A DNA stretch of 6,090 nucleotides from Roseiflexaceae bacterium (GCA_014381165.1 JACMIM010000109.1:1-6090), one strand, 5' to 3'. Shown: positions 1-5,847, counted from the stretch's first letter. Notes: a model not told the origin generated them from the letters alone. Translations and numbers: made by a program.

Positions 1-2
1 CT

Positions 3-683
3 CTACTCGCGGCAGCGCGCGGCGGCCAGTTGGCCCCTGGCGAGCTGGCAGCAGCGGCGCGGCGAATCCTGGCATTGAAGGGCTGGCTGGCCCAGCAGGC
101 GCAACCCGACCTGAGCGTGGTCGGTTGTGCTGAACACCGTGCGCTTGCCGCCGAGGTGGCAGCCCGCGCGGTGACGCTGGTGCGCGATCAGGCCAAGCTG
201 CTGCCATTGCGCCTTCACGCCGATGCCTTGGTCGCTGTGGTTGTCCCCGAAACCACCGACCTGACACCTGCCGACACATCGAGCTACGAGCGCTGCGACC
301 TGGCGGGAGCGGTGCGGCGCTACCACGCTCGTCTTGACGACCTGCGTATGCCGGTGGATGCCACGCCAAGCGAAGTCGCAGCGCTGGTCGCGCGGCTGGC
401 AGATTACGACCTTGTGATCGTTGGCACGATCAACGCAACGGTGCGCCCTGGCCAGGCTGCGTTGGTGCGCGAACTGCTGCGGCGCGGGACGCGAGTGGTG
501 GCTGTAGCACTCAGGCTGCCCTACGATCTGGCGGCTTATCCGGAGGCACCAACATACCTCTGCACCTATAGTATTACGCCACCCGCTATCGAGGCGCTTG
601 CAGACGCGCTTTGGGGGTATGGGCCCCTATCCGGGCACCTGCCGGCCTCGATACCGGGCGTGGGTAATCCTCAACTCAAATGA
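3..683 (+). CDS. Glycoside hydrolase family 3 (NagZ-like) C-terminal part, 5' end outside window
   Basis: The reading frame is open from the left edge to TGA at 681-683, giving about 226 residues of the C-terminal part of a GH3 glycosidase, probably of the beta-N-acetylhexosaminidase (NagZ-like) type with an added C-terminal domain. The visible part begins with the helical linker (RILALKGWL), continues with the family-typical AARAVTLVRD and LLPL segment that opens the GH3 C-terminal domain, has a Rossmann-like middle (YDLVIVGTINATV) and ends with TYSITPPAIEALADALWG and the GHLPASIPG signature. The catalytic TIM barrel lies upstream, so substrate choice cannot be judged here. NagZ-like enzymes release GlcNAc-type sugars from peptidoglycan or chitin fragments. 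The amino-sugar genes downstream fit that role, but beta-glucosidase-like specificity is not excluded. An apparent TTG start at 30 is only an internal codon. GH3 membership is fairly secure; substrate is inference. Confidence 0.85.
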   Translation, partial: LLAAARGGQLAPGELAAAARRILALKGWLAQQAQPDLSVVGCAEHRALAAEVAARAVTLVRDQAKLLPLRLHADALVAVVVPETTDLTPADTSSYERCDLAGAVRRYHARLDDLRMPVDATPSEVAALVARLADYDLVIVGTINATVRPGQAALVRELLRRGTRVVAVALRLPYDLAAYPEAPTYLCTYSITPPAIEALADALWGYGPLSGHLPASIPGVGNPQLK

Positions 684-746
684 AAAAGGAAATCAGGACT
701 TTCGCTTAAAGCGTCTTTTTCGCCTGCGGCGGGCAAGGAATTGTTT

Positions 747-794
747 TTTTCTTAGCAGTTTTTTGCGCAGCTGCGCAAAAAACTGCTAAGAAAA
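747..794. repeat. 48-bp perfect palindrome
   Basis: Two 24-nt arms meet with no spacer at 770/771. The core reads CTTAGCAGTTTTTTGCGCAG (751-770) followed by its exact reverse complement (771-790), extended on both sides by TTTT and AAAA. It could extrude as a cruciform, or fold as a long hairpin in RNA from either strand. It is not followed by a T-tract in either direction, so it is not a standard intrinsic terminator. It lies within the MITE-like element. Confidence 0.9.
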
Positions 795-840
795 GCGTAA
801 ATTTCGGTAGCAAGCGAAAGTCCTGGGAAATAATGAATAA

Positions 841-879
841 TTGTTTCGTTTTTGGTGCAAAGCACCAAAAACGAAACAA
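841..879. repeat. Strong hairpin, repeat-family core module (copy 1)
   Basis: TTGTTTCGTTTTTGGTGC (841-858) pairs perfectly with 862-879 around an AAA loop, an 18-bp stem. The same stem recurs at 3096-3135 with one extra T and a C/G pair added. The flanks are asymmetric: GAATAA on the left and AAAAAG on the right. Confidence 0.9.
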
Positions 880-941
880 AAAAGATAGCTTTTCCATGCT
901 GCCGCAGACTGAGGTCGCCAACTGCGTAAGTCCTAAATCTA

Positions 942-982
942 TTGTTTCGCTTGTTGGCGCTTTGCGCCAACAAGCGGAATAA
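942..982 (+). repeat. Hairpin just upstream of the SIS gene ribosome-binding site
   Basis: CGCTTGTTGGCGC (948-960) pairs perfectly with 964-976 around a TTT loop. The stem can extend to 942-982 in RNA, with two G-U wobbles, for 19 pairs. The left arm (TTGTTTCGCTTGTTGGCGC) resembles the hairpin arm at 841-858, so it belongs to the same loose family, but it lies outside the AAATC-flanked element. It ends 1 nt before the GAGGA ribosome-binding site (984-988), so in mRNA the structure would sit directly against the initiation region of the SIS gene and could affect translation or protect the downstream transcript from 3' to 5' decay. Confidence 0.75.
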
Positions 983-991
983 CGAGGAACT

Positions 992-2029
992 ATGACCCTT
1001 CGCGCTGAAATTTTGCAGCAGCCCGCTGTGCTACAGGAGCTGCTGGGAACGCAGATGAGCGCAGTGATGCGGGTGGCGGCGGCGGTTCATGCGCGCGAGA
1101 TCGAGTATGTGTATCTCGCGGCACGAGGAACCTCTGAACACGCCGGTATCTATGCGCAGTATATCCTGGGTGCCTACAACAAGTTACCGGTCGCGCTTGC
1201 GGCCCCCTCGCTTTTCACGGTGTACGAGCGGCCGCCGCAGCTCACCCGCGCCTTGGTCGTCGGCGTCTCGCAGTCGGGCCAGTCGCCCGATATTGTTGGC
1301 GTGATCACGGAAGCACAGCGCCAGGGGGCCATGACGCTTGCCGTCACCAACGATCCTGATTCGCCACTTGCCCGCGCTGCGGCGTACACGCTGGATATCA
1401 GGGCCGGGGTGGAGCATTCTGTAGCGGCCACGAAAACGTACACTGCCGAGTTACTCGTGTTTGCCATGCTTTCTGCCGCGCTTGCGGGCGATACTGGGCG
1501 GGTCGCGGAGTTGGAGCGCGTGCCAGAGGCCGCACGCCAAGCACTCGAGCTGGAGGAGCAGGCCGCACGGGCAGCCGAGCACTTCCGCGAGATGTCGCGC
1601 TGCGTCGTGCTTGGGCGCGGGTACCACTTCGCGACCGCCCTTGAATGGTCGCTCAAGCTCAAGGAGCTAACCTATATCGTGGCCGACCGCTACTCGACGG
1701 CTGAGTTTCAGCATGGCCCGATCGCCATGATCGAGCCGGGCTTTCCGGTGCTGGCGGTCGCGCCCAGCGACCCTGGTGCTGCGGCAGTAACCGCGTTGCT
1801 GTCCCACCTCGCCCGCGAACGCGGCGCGCAGGTGCTGGCGCTTTCCGACGACGAAGCGACACTACAGGCCGCTACGATTGGGCTTCAGCTGCCAGCGAAG
1901 GTGCCGCCGTGGCTGATGCCAATTGTGAGCATCCTGCCAGCACAACTCTTCTGTCACCACCTGACGATTGCGCGCGGAATCGACGCGAATACCCCGCGCG
2001 GTCTCTCGAAGGTCACGCTCACGACGTGA
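992..2029 (+). CDS. Double-SIS-domain amino-sugar-phosphate enzyme (NagB-II / GlmS-isomerase-like)
   Basis: The 345-residue protein is built like the isomerase half of glucosamine-6-phosphate synthase without the N-terminal glutaminase domain. The first SIS domain (about 35-165) has ARGTSEHAG at 44-52, the phosphosugar loop SQSGQSPD at 93-100 and EHSVAATKTYTAEL at 141-154. The second (about 195-325) has GRGYHFATALEWSLKLKEL at 208-226 and FQHGPIAMIE at 239-248. The C-tail TPRGLSKVTL (334-343) matches the GlmS tail whose Lys acts in sugar isomerisation. Lacking a glutaminase domain, it cannot use glutamine as GlmS does, so a cytosolic glucosamine-6-phosphate deaminase (NagB-II type) or a related ketose/aldose isomerase (AgaS- or FrlB-like) is expected. 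ATG at 992 is preceded by GAGGA at 984-988. The glycosidase upstream and deacetylase downstream support GlcNAc or GlcN catabolism. Family is secure; exact substrate is inferred. Confidence 0.88.
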   Translation: MTLRAEILQQPAVLQELLGTQMSAVMRVAAAVHAREIEYVYLAARGTSEHAGIYAQYILGAYNKLPVALAAPSLFTVYERPPQLTRALVVGVSQSGQSPDIVGVITEAQRQGAMTLAVTNDPDSPLARAAAYTLDIRAGVEHSVAATKTYTAELLVFAMLSAALAGDTGRVAELERVPEAARQALELEEQAARAAEHFREMSRCVVLGRGYHFATALEWSLKLKELTYIVADRYSTAEFQHGPIAMIEPGFPVLAVAPSDPGAAAVTALLSHLARERGAQVLALSDDEATLQAATIGLQLPAKVPPWLMPIVSILPAQLFCHHLTIARGIDANTPRGLSKVTLTT

Positions 2030-2044
2030 GGAATGGGAGTGCTC

Positions 2045-2860
2045 ATGCTGTTTCACGATCTACGCCAACTCCACGGTCGATACGCTCACGTCTACCTGTC
2101 GCCGCACATGGACGATGTATCGCTTTCGTGCGGCGGAGCCATCGCAGGGCAGCGCGCGGCGGGCGAAGCTGTTTTGGTGGTAACGATCTGCACCGCTGCG
2201 CCGCCGGCTACTGGTCCCTTCAGTACGCTTGCTGAGGAGTTTCATCGCGAGTGGGGCCTGAGTGCCGCTGAGGCGGTGGCTGCACGCCTGCGCGAAGACC
2301 AGGACTCGATGGCGGTGCTTGACGTTGATAGCCTGCTGGTCGGCATGCTTGATGCACTCTACCGCCAGCCCGCAGTCTACGACCGTCGCGAGACGCTCTT
2401 TGGAACGCCCGCCGCTGGCGACCCGCTCGTGCTGGCGTTGCGCGATGTGTTCGCGGGCCTGCGCGAGCGGCTACCGGTGGCCCGCTTCTATGCGCCGCTC
2501 GGCGTGGGCAGCCACGTCGATCATCTGATCACCTACCAGGCGGCGGCTGAGTGCTGGGGGCCAACCCAGGTGCTGTATGAGGATTTCCCCTATGTGGTGC
2601 GTGAAGGTGAACTAGATCGACGATTGGCCCAGGTCGGCGGCGATCTGCGACCGGTTACTGTGGCGATCGCTCCGCATCTCCAGCGTAAATTACGTGCGAT
2701 TTGCGCCTACACCAGCCAAATCGACGAACTCGCGCACAGCCAACTCGGCCACCAAGTCAGCGGCGACGAGGCCATCGCGGTCATGCGGGCAACGGCGAGT
2801 GCCTATATGCACCAGGTCGGTGGCGAGCGCTTTTGGGAGCGGGGCTTGTTGCCAGGATGA
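2045..2860 (+). CDS. PIG-L / LmbE family zinc-dependent deacetylase
   Basis: The protein is a 271-residue member of the PIG-L (LmbE-like) family, metal-dependent enzymes that remove N-acetyl groups from GlcNAc-containing or related small molecules. Near the N-terminus is YLSPHMDDVSLSCGG, the family P-H-x-D-D motif giving a metal-binding His and the catalytic and ligand Asp residues. A second metal-ligand site, GSHVDHLIT, lies about 135 residues later. The GGAIAGQRAAGEAVLVVTICT stretch between them is the usual Rossmann-like segment. No signal peptide is seen, so it should be cytosolic. ATG at 2045 is chosen because GGGAG (2035-2039) lies 5 nt before it; an ATG at 2033, four codons earlier in the same frame, has its GAGGA directly abutting it. 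The gap to the SIS stop is 15 nt, implying co-transcription. A role in deacetylating a GlcNAc-type sugar for the SIS enzyme is inference. A thiol-conjugate (bacillithiol- or mycothiol-like) deacetylase is possible. Confidence 0.88.
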   Translation: MLFHDLRQLHGRYAHVYLSPHMDDVSLSCGGAIAGQRAAGEAVLVVTICTAAPPATGPFSTLAEEFHREWGLSAAEAVAARLREDQDSMAVLDVDSLLVGMLDALYRQPAVYDRRETLFGTPAAGDPLVLALRDVFAGLRERLPVARFYAPLGVGSHVDHLITYQAAAECWGPTQVLYEDFPYVVREGELDRRLAQVGGDLRPVTVAIAPHLQRKLRAICAYTSQIDELAHSQLGHQVSGDEAIAVMRATASAYMHQVGGERFWERGLLPG

Positions 2861-2957
2861 TCTTAAGGCTGTTGCCGTTGCTGGTCGCTATGAGCATCTA
2901 CAACAATTGGCAATGGTCTTGATGTGATGCGCAACCCATTAGGCGTGGAGTACGACC

Positions 2958-3068
2958 GCACTCCGCCTGCCGGTCGCGAAAGCTTTCCCACTTGATGCGG
3001 CAGCGGAAGCGCAGGCAGCCAGCGCCGCTGGACATGTGGCCGGCAAGTTCGTGGTGACGGTACCCTAA
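2958..3068 (+). pseudogene. C-terminal remnant of a zinc-type alcohol dehydrogenase / quinone oxidoreductase (MDR family)
   Basis: The frame from 2958 to TAA at 3066-3068 encodes 36 residues: ALRLPVAKAF, then PLDAAAEAQAASAAG, then HVAGKFVVTVP. This is the characteristic end of medium-chain dehydrogenase/reductase quinone oxidoreductases (P-V-x-x-x-F-P-L-x-x-A-A-E-A ... G-K-V-V-x-x-V/P). A full enzyme is about 310-340 residues, so only about a tenth remains. The frame has a stop at 2940-2942 just upstream, and the sequence between 2861 and 2957 does not resemble the missing part in any frame I could read. The cofactor fold and active site are absent, so it cannot function. It probably marks an old deletion or insertion junction between the two convergent operons, next to a repeat copy. 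Confidence 0.7.
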
Positions 3069-3087
3069 GAAGGTGCGGAGTGGGCGC

Positions 3088-3199
3088 GGACTTTTTTGTT
3101 TCGTTTTTCGGTGCAAAGCACCGAAAACGAAACAATTATTCGATGTTTCCTTGCCCACCGCAGGCGAAATGAAACCTGTTGGGCAATTGCGTAAGTCCT
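3088..3199. mobile_element. Shorter copy of the MITE-like repeat
   Basis: This intergenic block runs from GGACTT (3088-3093) to AAGTCC (3193-3198), a 6-bp inverted end. It contains the same hairpin core as 841-879, a block (3147-3169) matching 718-740 in reverse complement at 22 of 23 positions, and an end (3184-3200) matching 919-935 at 16 of 17. No direct repeat is seen at the flanks (GGGCGC versus TACAG), so the left end may be truncated or joined by recombination. It encodes no protein. It lies between convergent genes, beside the dehydrogenase remnant. Confidence 0.6.
3096..3135. repeat. Strong hairpin, repeat-family core module (copy 2)
   Basis: TTGTTTCGTTTTTCGGTGC (3096-3114) pairs with GCACCGAAAACGAAACAA (3118-3135) around AAA, 18 pairs with one bulged T. 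The left flank is CTTTT and the right flank TTATTC, the reverse of the arrangement at 841-879. It sits downstream of the exporter gene (minus strand) and of the deacetylase gene (plus strand). It lacks a T-tract after the stem on either strand, so termination is possible only by a non-standard route. Confidence 0.85.
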
Positions 3200-3200
3200 A

Positions 3201-3297
3201 CAGTTACGAATGCTGCCGCTTCTTCCGCCTTCGGGCAATGCTCGACACCTGTTGGTACGGCGAACATGTCTCCTCGGCTACGGCACGCCTCCCCGTG
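3201..3297. other. Intergenic stretch with no recognisable feature
   Basis: The 97 bases between the repeat copy and the exporter stop codon show no convincing ORF, hairpin or T-tract. No clear intrinsic terminator for the exporter gene was found here. Confidence 0.5.
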
Positions 3298-5157
3298 CTA
3301 TTCGGTGGCTACGGGAGTAGCAGCACTACGGCTTTTGGAAAGCGGAACCTCTGGCAGCCACAGCGCAATGACAGCCAGTGCCAACAGCGATAAACCAAAC
3401 GCATAGATGTAGATACGTGTGATACTCGTGGTGAATGACTGTTTTACCGCAGTATCCACCTGCTGCGTCACGGCCTGCGCACGCTGCCGCGCTTGCAGTT
3501 CGGCGTCGTCGAGCGCGTTATTGGCACGCGCCAACGCTTGCGGATCAGCCCCGCTGCTGCCTTGCAACTGCTCCCTAACGGCAAGAATTGTCGTCGGGCT
3601 GCTCAGCAGCTGCTCGCGGGCTGCGGCATCGCCATCGCCCAGTGCGGCCTGGATGAGCGTGCGCTGCTGGGCAAGTGGCGCAAGCGCAGCAGCCGAAATC
3701 TGATCGCCGATAGCGTGCTGCTGGCCTGTGACTTCGCCACCGCCAACACTATTACGGAACTGTGCCGGGTCAAGCTGTGCTTGTGCCGCCGGTGGGAGGT
3801 TTTGCACAATTGGCGCGAAGTTCTGCTGAAGTTGCGCGGTCAGCGTTGTGGTCAAAATGACGCCGAACACCGCACCACCAAGCGCTTGACCAAGCTGCTG
3901 GAAGAATTGGCGGTTCGCGGTGACGGCCCCAATTTGCGCTGGCGATGCTGCGTTCTGGATCGCTAGATTCAGCAGCGGCATCGCCGGGCCAAGCCCGAGG
4001 CCAACAAGAAAGATGCGCCAGGCAATGTCATACACGCTGGTATACATTGTAATCATTGCCATGAGTGCGAAGCCGACCAGCATGATCACAAAGCCCGCCA
4101 TGATGAAGAGCTTGTAGCGACCAAAGCGCTGCACCAACAGCGAGCTGATGTTACTACTCAACACAAAGCCTGCCATAAGCGGAATCTGTGCAACACCGGC
4201 CTGTGTCGCCGTCAGCCCAAGCACATTCACCAAAAAGAGCGAAAGAAACAGCACCGCACCAAAGAAGGCTGCGCCATTCAATACCGAAACGATCACGCCA
4301 ACGCTGAATGTACGATTGCGAAACAGGTTCAGCGAAATCACTGGCGAGGCTACGCGCGATTCGACAAACAGAAAGAGCGCGGTGCAGGTGATCCCTAGTG
4401 CAAACAGGCCAAGGATCAGTGGCGAGGACCAGGCATAGGTATTTTTGTCCATGGTCAAGCCCAGCATGAGCGGCACCACCGCACCAATCAACAGCACCGT
4501 TCCAAGATAGTCGATCTGCGCCCGTATGCCACTGGCCAGCTTCGGCATCTTCATAACAATAAAGGCGAGTGCGATCAGTCCCAGCGGGAGATTGACATAG
4601 AACACCCAATGCCAGCTGATCTGATCCGTCAACACACCGCCAAGAAATGGCCCAATCACACTTGCTATCCCAAAGACGGCCGGAAACAACCCCATGTACT
4701 TGGCCCGGTCGGCAGGAGCAAATAGGTCGGCCGGGGTGGCAAATGCTGTCGATGTGATTGCTGCCGCACCAATGCCCTGGATGACACGGAATGTAATTAA
4801 CTGGATCATGCTGCCGGCAATACCGCACAACGCCGAGCCAATCAGAAAGACAATGATGCCCCACAACAGGATCGGCTTACGCCCATACATATCGGAAAGC
4901 TTGCCATAGATTGGTACCATCGCGGTGCTTGCAAGCAGGTACGCAGTCGATACCCAGCTTACCAAATCGATGCCATTGAAATCACGAACGATCGCGGGGA
5001 GCGCTGTTGCGACAATGGTTTGATCCAGCGCGGCAAGAAATAGGCTGAGCAGCGCTGCGCCAAGAATCAGGAGCTTGGTTGAGTGCGGCAAGATCGCCGC
5101 ATAATCGATTCGCTCGCCGCCAGAGCGTGATAATGCGGGACTACGGGTTGCTGCCAT
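3298..5157 (-). CDS. DHA2-family (EmrB/QacA-like) 14-TM multidrug efflux MFS transporter
   Basis: The 619-residue protein is an inner-membrane drug:proton antiporter of the 14-helix DHA2 branch. Counting from the chosen start, motif D1 LDQTIVATALPAI is at 44-56, motif A GKLSDMYGRKP at 85-95 and the antiporter motif C GIASVIGPFLGG at 163-174. Hydrophobic helices run to about residue 442. A polar, Gln/Ala-rich segment of about 135 residues (442-575) then precedes a last helix (IYAFGLSLLALAVIALWL, 584-601) and a short basic tail. This segment should be extracytoplasmic and is longer than the loop of typical EmrB/QacA proteins. The start at 5157 is favoured by AAAGGA (5165-5170), 7 nt away; an ATG seven codons upstream at 5178 lacks a good site. 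It follows marR on the same strand, so it is likely the regulator's target. Substrate is unknown. Confidence 0.9.
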   Translation of the reverse strand: MAATRSPALSRSGGERIDYAAILPHSTKLLILGAALLSLFLAALDQTIVATALPAIVRDFNGIDLVSWVSTAYLLASTAMVPIYGKLSDMYGRKPILLWGIIVFLIGSALCGIAGSMIQLITFRVIQGIGAAAITSTAFATPADLFAPADRAKYMGLFPAVFGIASVIGPFLGGVLTDQISWHWVFYVNLPLGLIALAFIVMKMPKLASGIRAQIDYLGTVLLIGAVVPLMLGLTMDKNTYAWSSPLILGLFALGITCTALFLFVESRVASPVISLNLFRNRTFSVGVIVSVLNGAAFFGAVLFLSLFLVNVLGLTATQAGVAQIPLMAGFVLSSNISSLLVQRFGRYKLFIMAGFVIMLVGFALMAMITMYTSVYDIAWRIFLVGLGLGPAMPLLNLAIQNAASPAQIGAVTANRQFFQQLGQALGGAVFGVILTTTLTAQLQQNFAPIVQNLPPAAQAQLDPAQFRNSVGGGEVTGQQHAIGDQISAAALAPLAQQRTLIQAALGDGDAAAREQLLSSPTTILAVREQLQGSSGADPQALARANNALDDAELQARQRAQAVTQQVDTAVKQSFTTSITRIYIYAFGLSLLALAVIALWLPEVPLSKSRSAATPVATE

Positions 5158-5164
5158 ATCGTGT

Positions 5165-5170
5165 TCCTTT
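5165..5170 (-). promoter_or_regulatory. Ribosome-binding site deciding the exporter start
   Basis: On the minus strand AAAGGA lies 7 nt before the ATG at 5157-5155. This selects the second Met of the longer reading frame as the real start. Confidence 0.75.
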
Positions 5171-5297
5171 ACAAACATAGCTTCTGGGTGCGTGGCGCAT
5201 GTCGCCCGCGCCGTGTAATGGCCTTCTCAGCTTCACACAACAAGAGCCTACCCGACAACACCTGCTGAACGTGGTGGGGAGAGGTATTCTCCCGCAT
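5169..5297 (-). CDS. Possible 42-residue leader ORF before the exporter
   Basis: An ATG at 5297-5295 opens a 42-codon frame (MRENTSPHHVQQVLSGRLL, then CEAEKAITRRG and on) ending in TAA at 5171-5169. The stop overlaps the AAAGGA ribosome-binding site of the exporter, an arrangement suited to translational coupling. GAGG directly abuts the ATG with no spacing, which is poor. The frame is also open further upstream into marR, so it may be chance. The ORF runs through the 3' arm of the predicted leader stem (5244-5261), so ribosomes on it would open that structure. The peptide matches no family I recognise. Confidence 0.2.
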   Translation of the reverse strand: MRENTSPHHVQQVLSGRLLLCEAEKAITRRGRHAPRTQKLCL

Positions 5298-5326
5298 CCT
5301 CGCCAGTGAAGTGTTGGGGTAGGCTC
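5244..5326 (-). ncRNA. Structured mRNA leader between marR and the exporter gene
   Basis: Read on the minus strand, GAGCCTACCCCAACAC (5326-5311) pairs with GTGTTG (5261-5256) and GGGTAGGCTC (5253-5244), giving 16 pairs with a 2-nt bulge. Within the 49-nt enclosed loop a second hairpin, GGGAGA/TCTCCC (5293-5288 with 5282-5277), closes a 5-nt loop. A competing pairing, GAGG (5302-5299) with CCTC, uses part of the same bases, so two forms are possible. No T-tract follows the stem, and the exporter ribosome-binding site is about 75 nt downstream and not visibly paired. It matches no riboswitch class I know, including guanidine ykkC types. A role in attenuation, mRNA stability or processing is inference. 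Confidence 0.5.
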
Positions 5327-5343
5327 GTCGTCTCGTTCGATAC

Positions 5344-5847
5344 TTACAAGCGCGGCACGATGTCGCTTCTGCTGGCCACATCGCGCTCGGGGGAATCGGC
5401 AAGCTGGGTTGTAACATCAGCGAGCACAGCAATCGTGCGATCAAGCAGTTCTGGCGGCAAAAGCAGCATCCGCTGGACAACCTGGTTGACCCGCGTGGTT
5501 TGCACTTCGCTGACGAACATGCGGCCCTTCTCCGTCAGCCGGATGAGCTTTTGGCGTCGGTCGCTGGCGTCTTCAACCCGCGTGACAAACTCCGTGCAAA
5601 CCAATTTGTCGACCAACATACTGGTATTCGCGAGCGAAAGACCAAGGCACACGCTGATATCGGATATCGATACTGCACCACGGCGCGCAACCACGTTGAG
5701 TGCGCCGACACGCGGCATGGAAAGATCCTCGCGCTTGAGCAGGCGCAGCATTTCGTCGCTGTCATAGCGCATGACCTCGGCAATAAACTGGCTTAATGAA
5801 ATGCTAAGTTCGTCTGCCCGCTGCGATGTATGTTGTGTATTGTTCAT
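5344..5847 (-). CDS. MarR-family transcriptional regulator
   Basis: The 167-residue protein is a winged-helix regulator of the MarR family, normally a dimer that represses its own operon and releases DNA on binding a small ligand. A long N-terminal helix (about 10-38) precedes the DNA-binding part. The recognition region SISDISVCLGLSLANTSMLVDKL (60-82, written here with its helix-turn-helix spanning roughly 60-85) is followed by the wing signature VEDASDRRQKLIRLTEKG (91-108), the family D-x-R-D-R-R motif with a serine at the third position. C-terminal helices (about 110-150) would complete the dimer interface. The ATG at 5847 has only a weak site (TAGG, 3 nt away). It is 186 nt upstream of the exporter gene on the same strand, and a perfect inverted repeat lies just before it. 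Control of the exporter is inferred from this layout. The inducing ligand is unknown. Confidence 0.9.
   Translation of the reverse strand: MNNTQHTSQRADELSISLSQFIAEVMRYDSDEMLRLLKREDLSMPRVGALNVVARRGAVSISDISVCLGLSLANTSMLVDKLVCTEFVTRVEDASDRRQKLIRLTEKGRMFVSEVQTTRVNQVVQRMLLLPPELLDRTIAVLADVTTQLADSPERDVASRSDIVPRL

Larger units (their letters stand above)
695..934. mobile_element. MITE-like palindromic element with 5-bp flanking direct repeat
   Basis: This non-coding 240-bp block begins AGGACTTTCGC (695-705) and ends GCGTAAGTCCT (924-934), inverted ends that match at 10 of 11 positions. AAATC stands immediately outside each end (690-694 and 935-939), as expected for a 5-bp target duplication. It encodes no transposase, so it would be a non-autonomous miniature element. 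Inside are a 48-bp perfect palindrome (747-794) and a hairpin (841-879). Blocks recur near 3088-3200: 718-740 is a reverse-complement match (22/23) of 3147-3169, and 919-935 is a direct match (16/17) to 3184-3200. A second inverted pair, 694-707 with 812-825, matches perfectly over 14 bp and could bound a smaller nested unit. Without the element, the glycosidase-SIS gap would shrink to about 64 nt, so it probably inserted into an operon. The parent transposon family is not identified. Confidence 0.7.

Noticed and set aside
747..886. Intrinsic terminators for the glycosidase gene
   Set aside because: The hairpins are strong, but none is followed by a T-tract on the plus strand. They fit better as repeat modules.
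598..921. Small frames on both strands across the 684-991 gap
   Set aside because: They run through hairpins and palindromes, and their peptides are low-complexity reflections of the repeats. The arms encode near-identical peptides on both strands, and no good ribosome-binding site was seen.
695..980. CRISPR-like array, because hairpin-bearing units recur
   Set aside because: The units differ in length, orientation and spacing, with no regular spacers and no cas genes.
1174..1662. 162-residue minus-strand frame inside the SIS gene
   Set aside because: It is a Ser/Ala/Arg-rich shadow of a high-GC gene with well-supported motifs on the plus strand.
2861..2927. Short frame reading LKAVAVAGRYEHLQQLAMVLM after the deacetylase
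   Set aside because: It looks protein-like but is too short and lacks a start. It is not continuous with the dehydrogenase remnant and could not be assigned to a family.
2942..2967. Hairpin GGCGTGGAGT / ACTCCGCC as a deacetylase terminator
   Set aside because: The stem is short with a 2-nt bulge and no T-tract follows.
4154..4864. 236-residue minus-strand frame within the exporter gene
   Set aside because: It is a shifted-frame shadow of the exporter on the same strand, rich in Trp and Cys, with no family motif.
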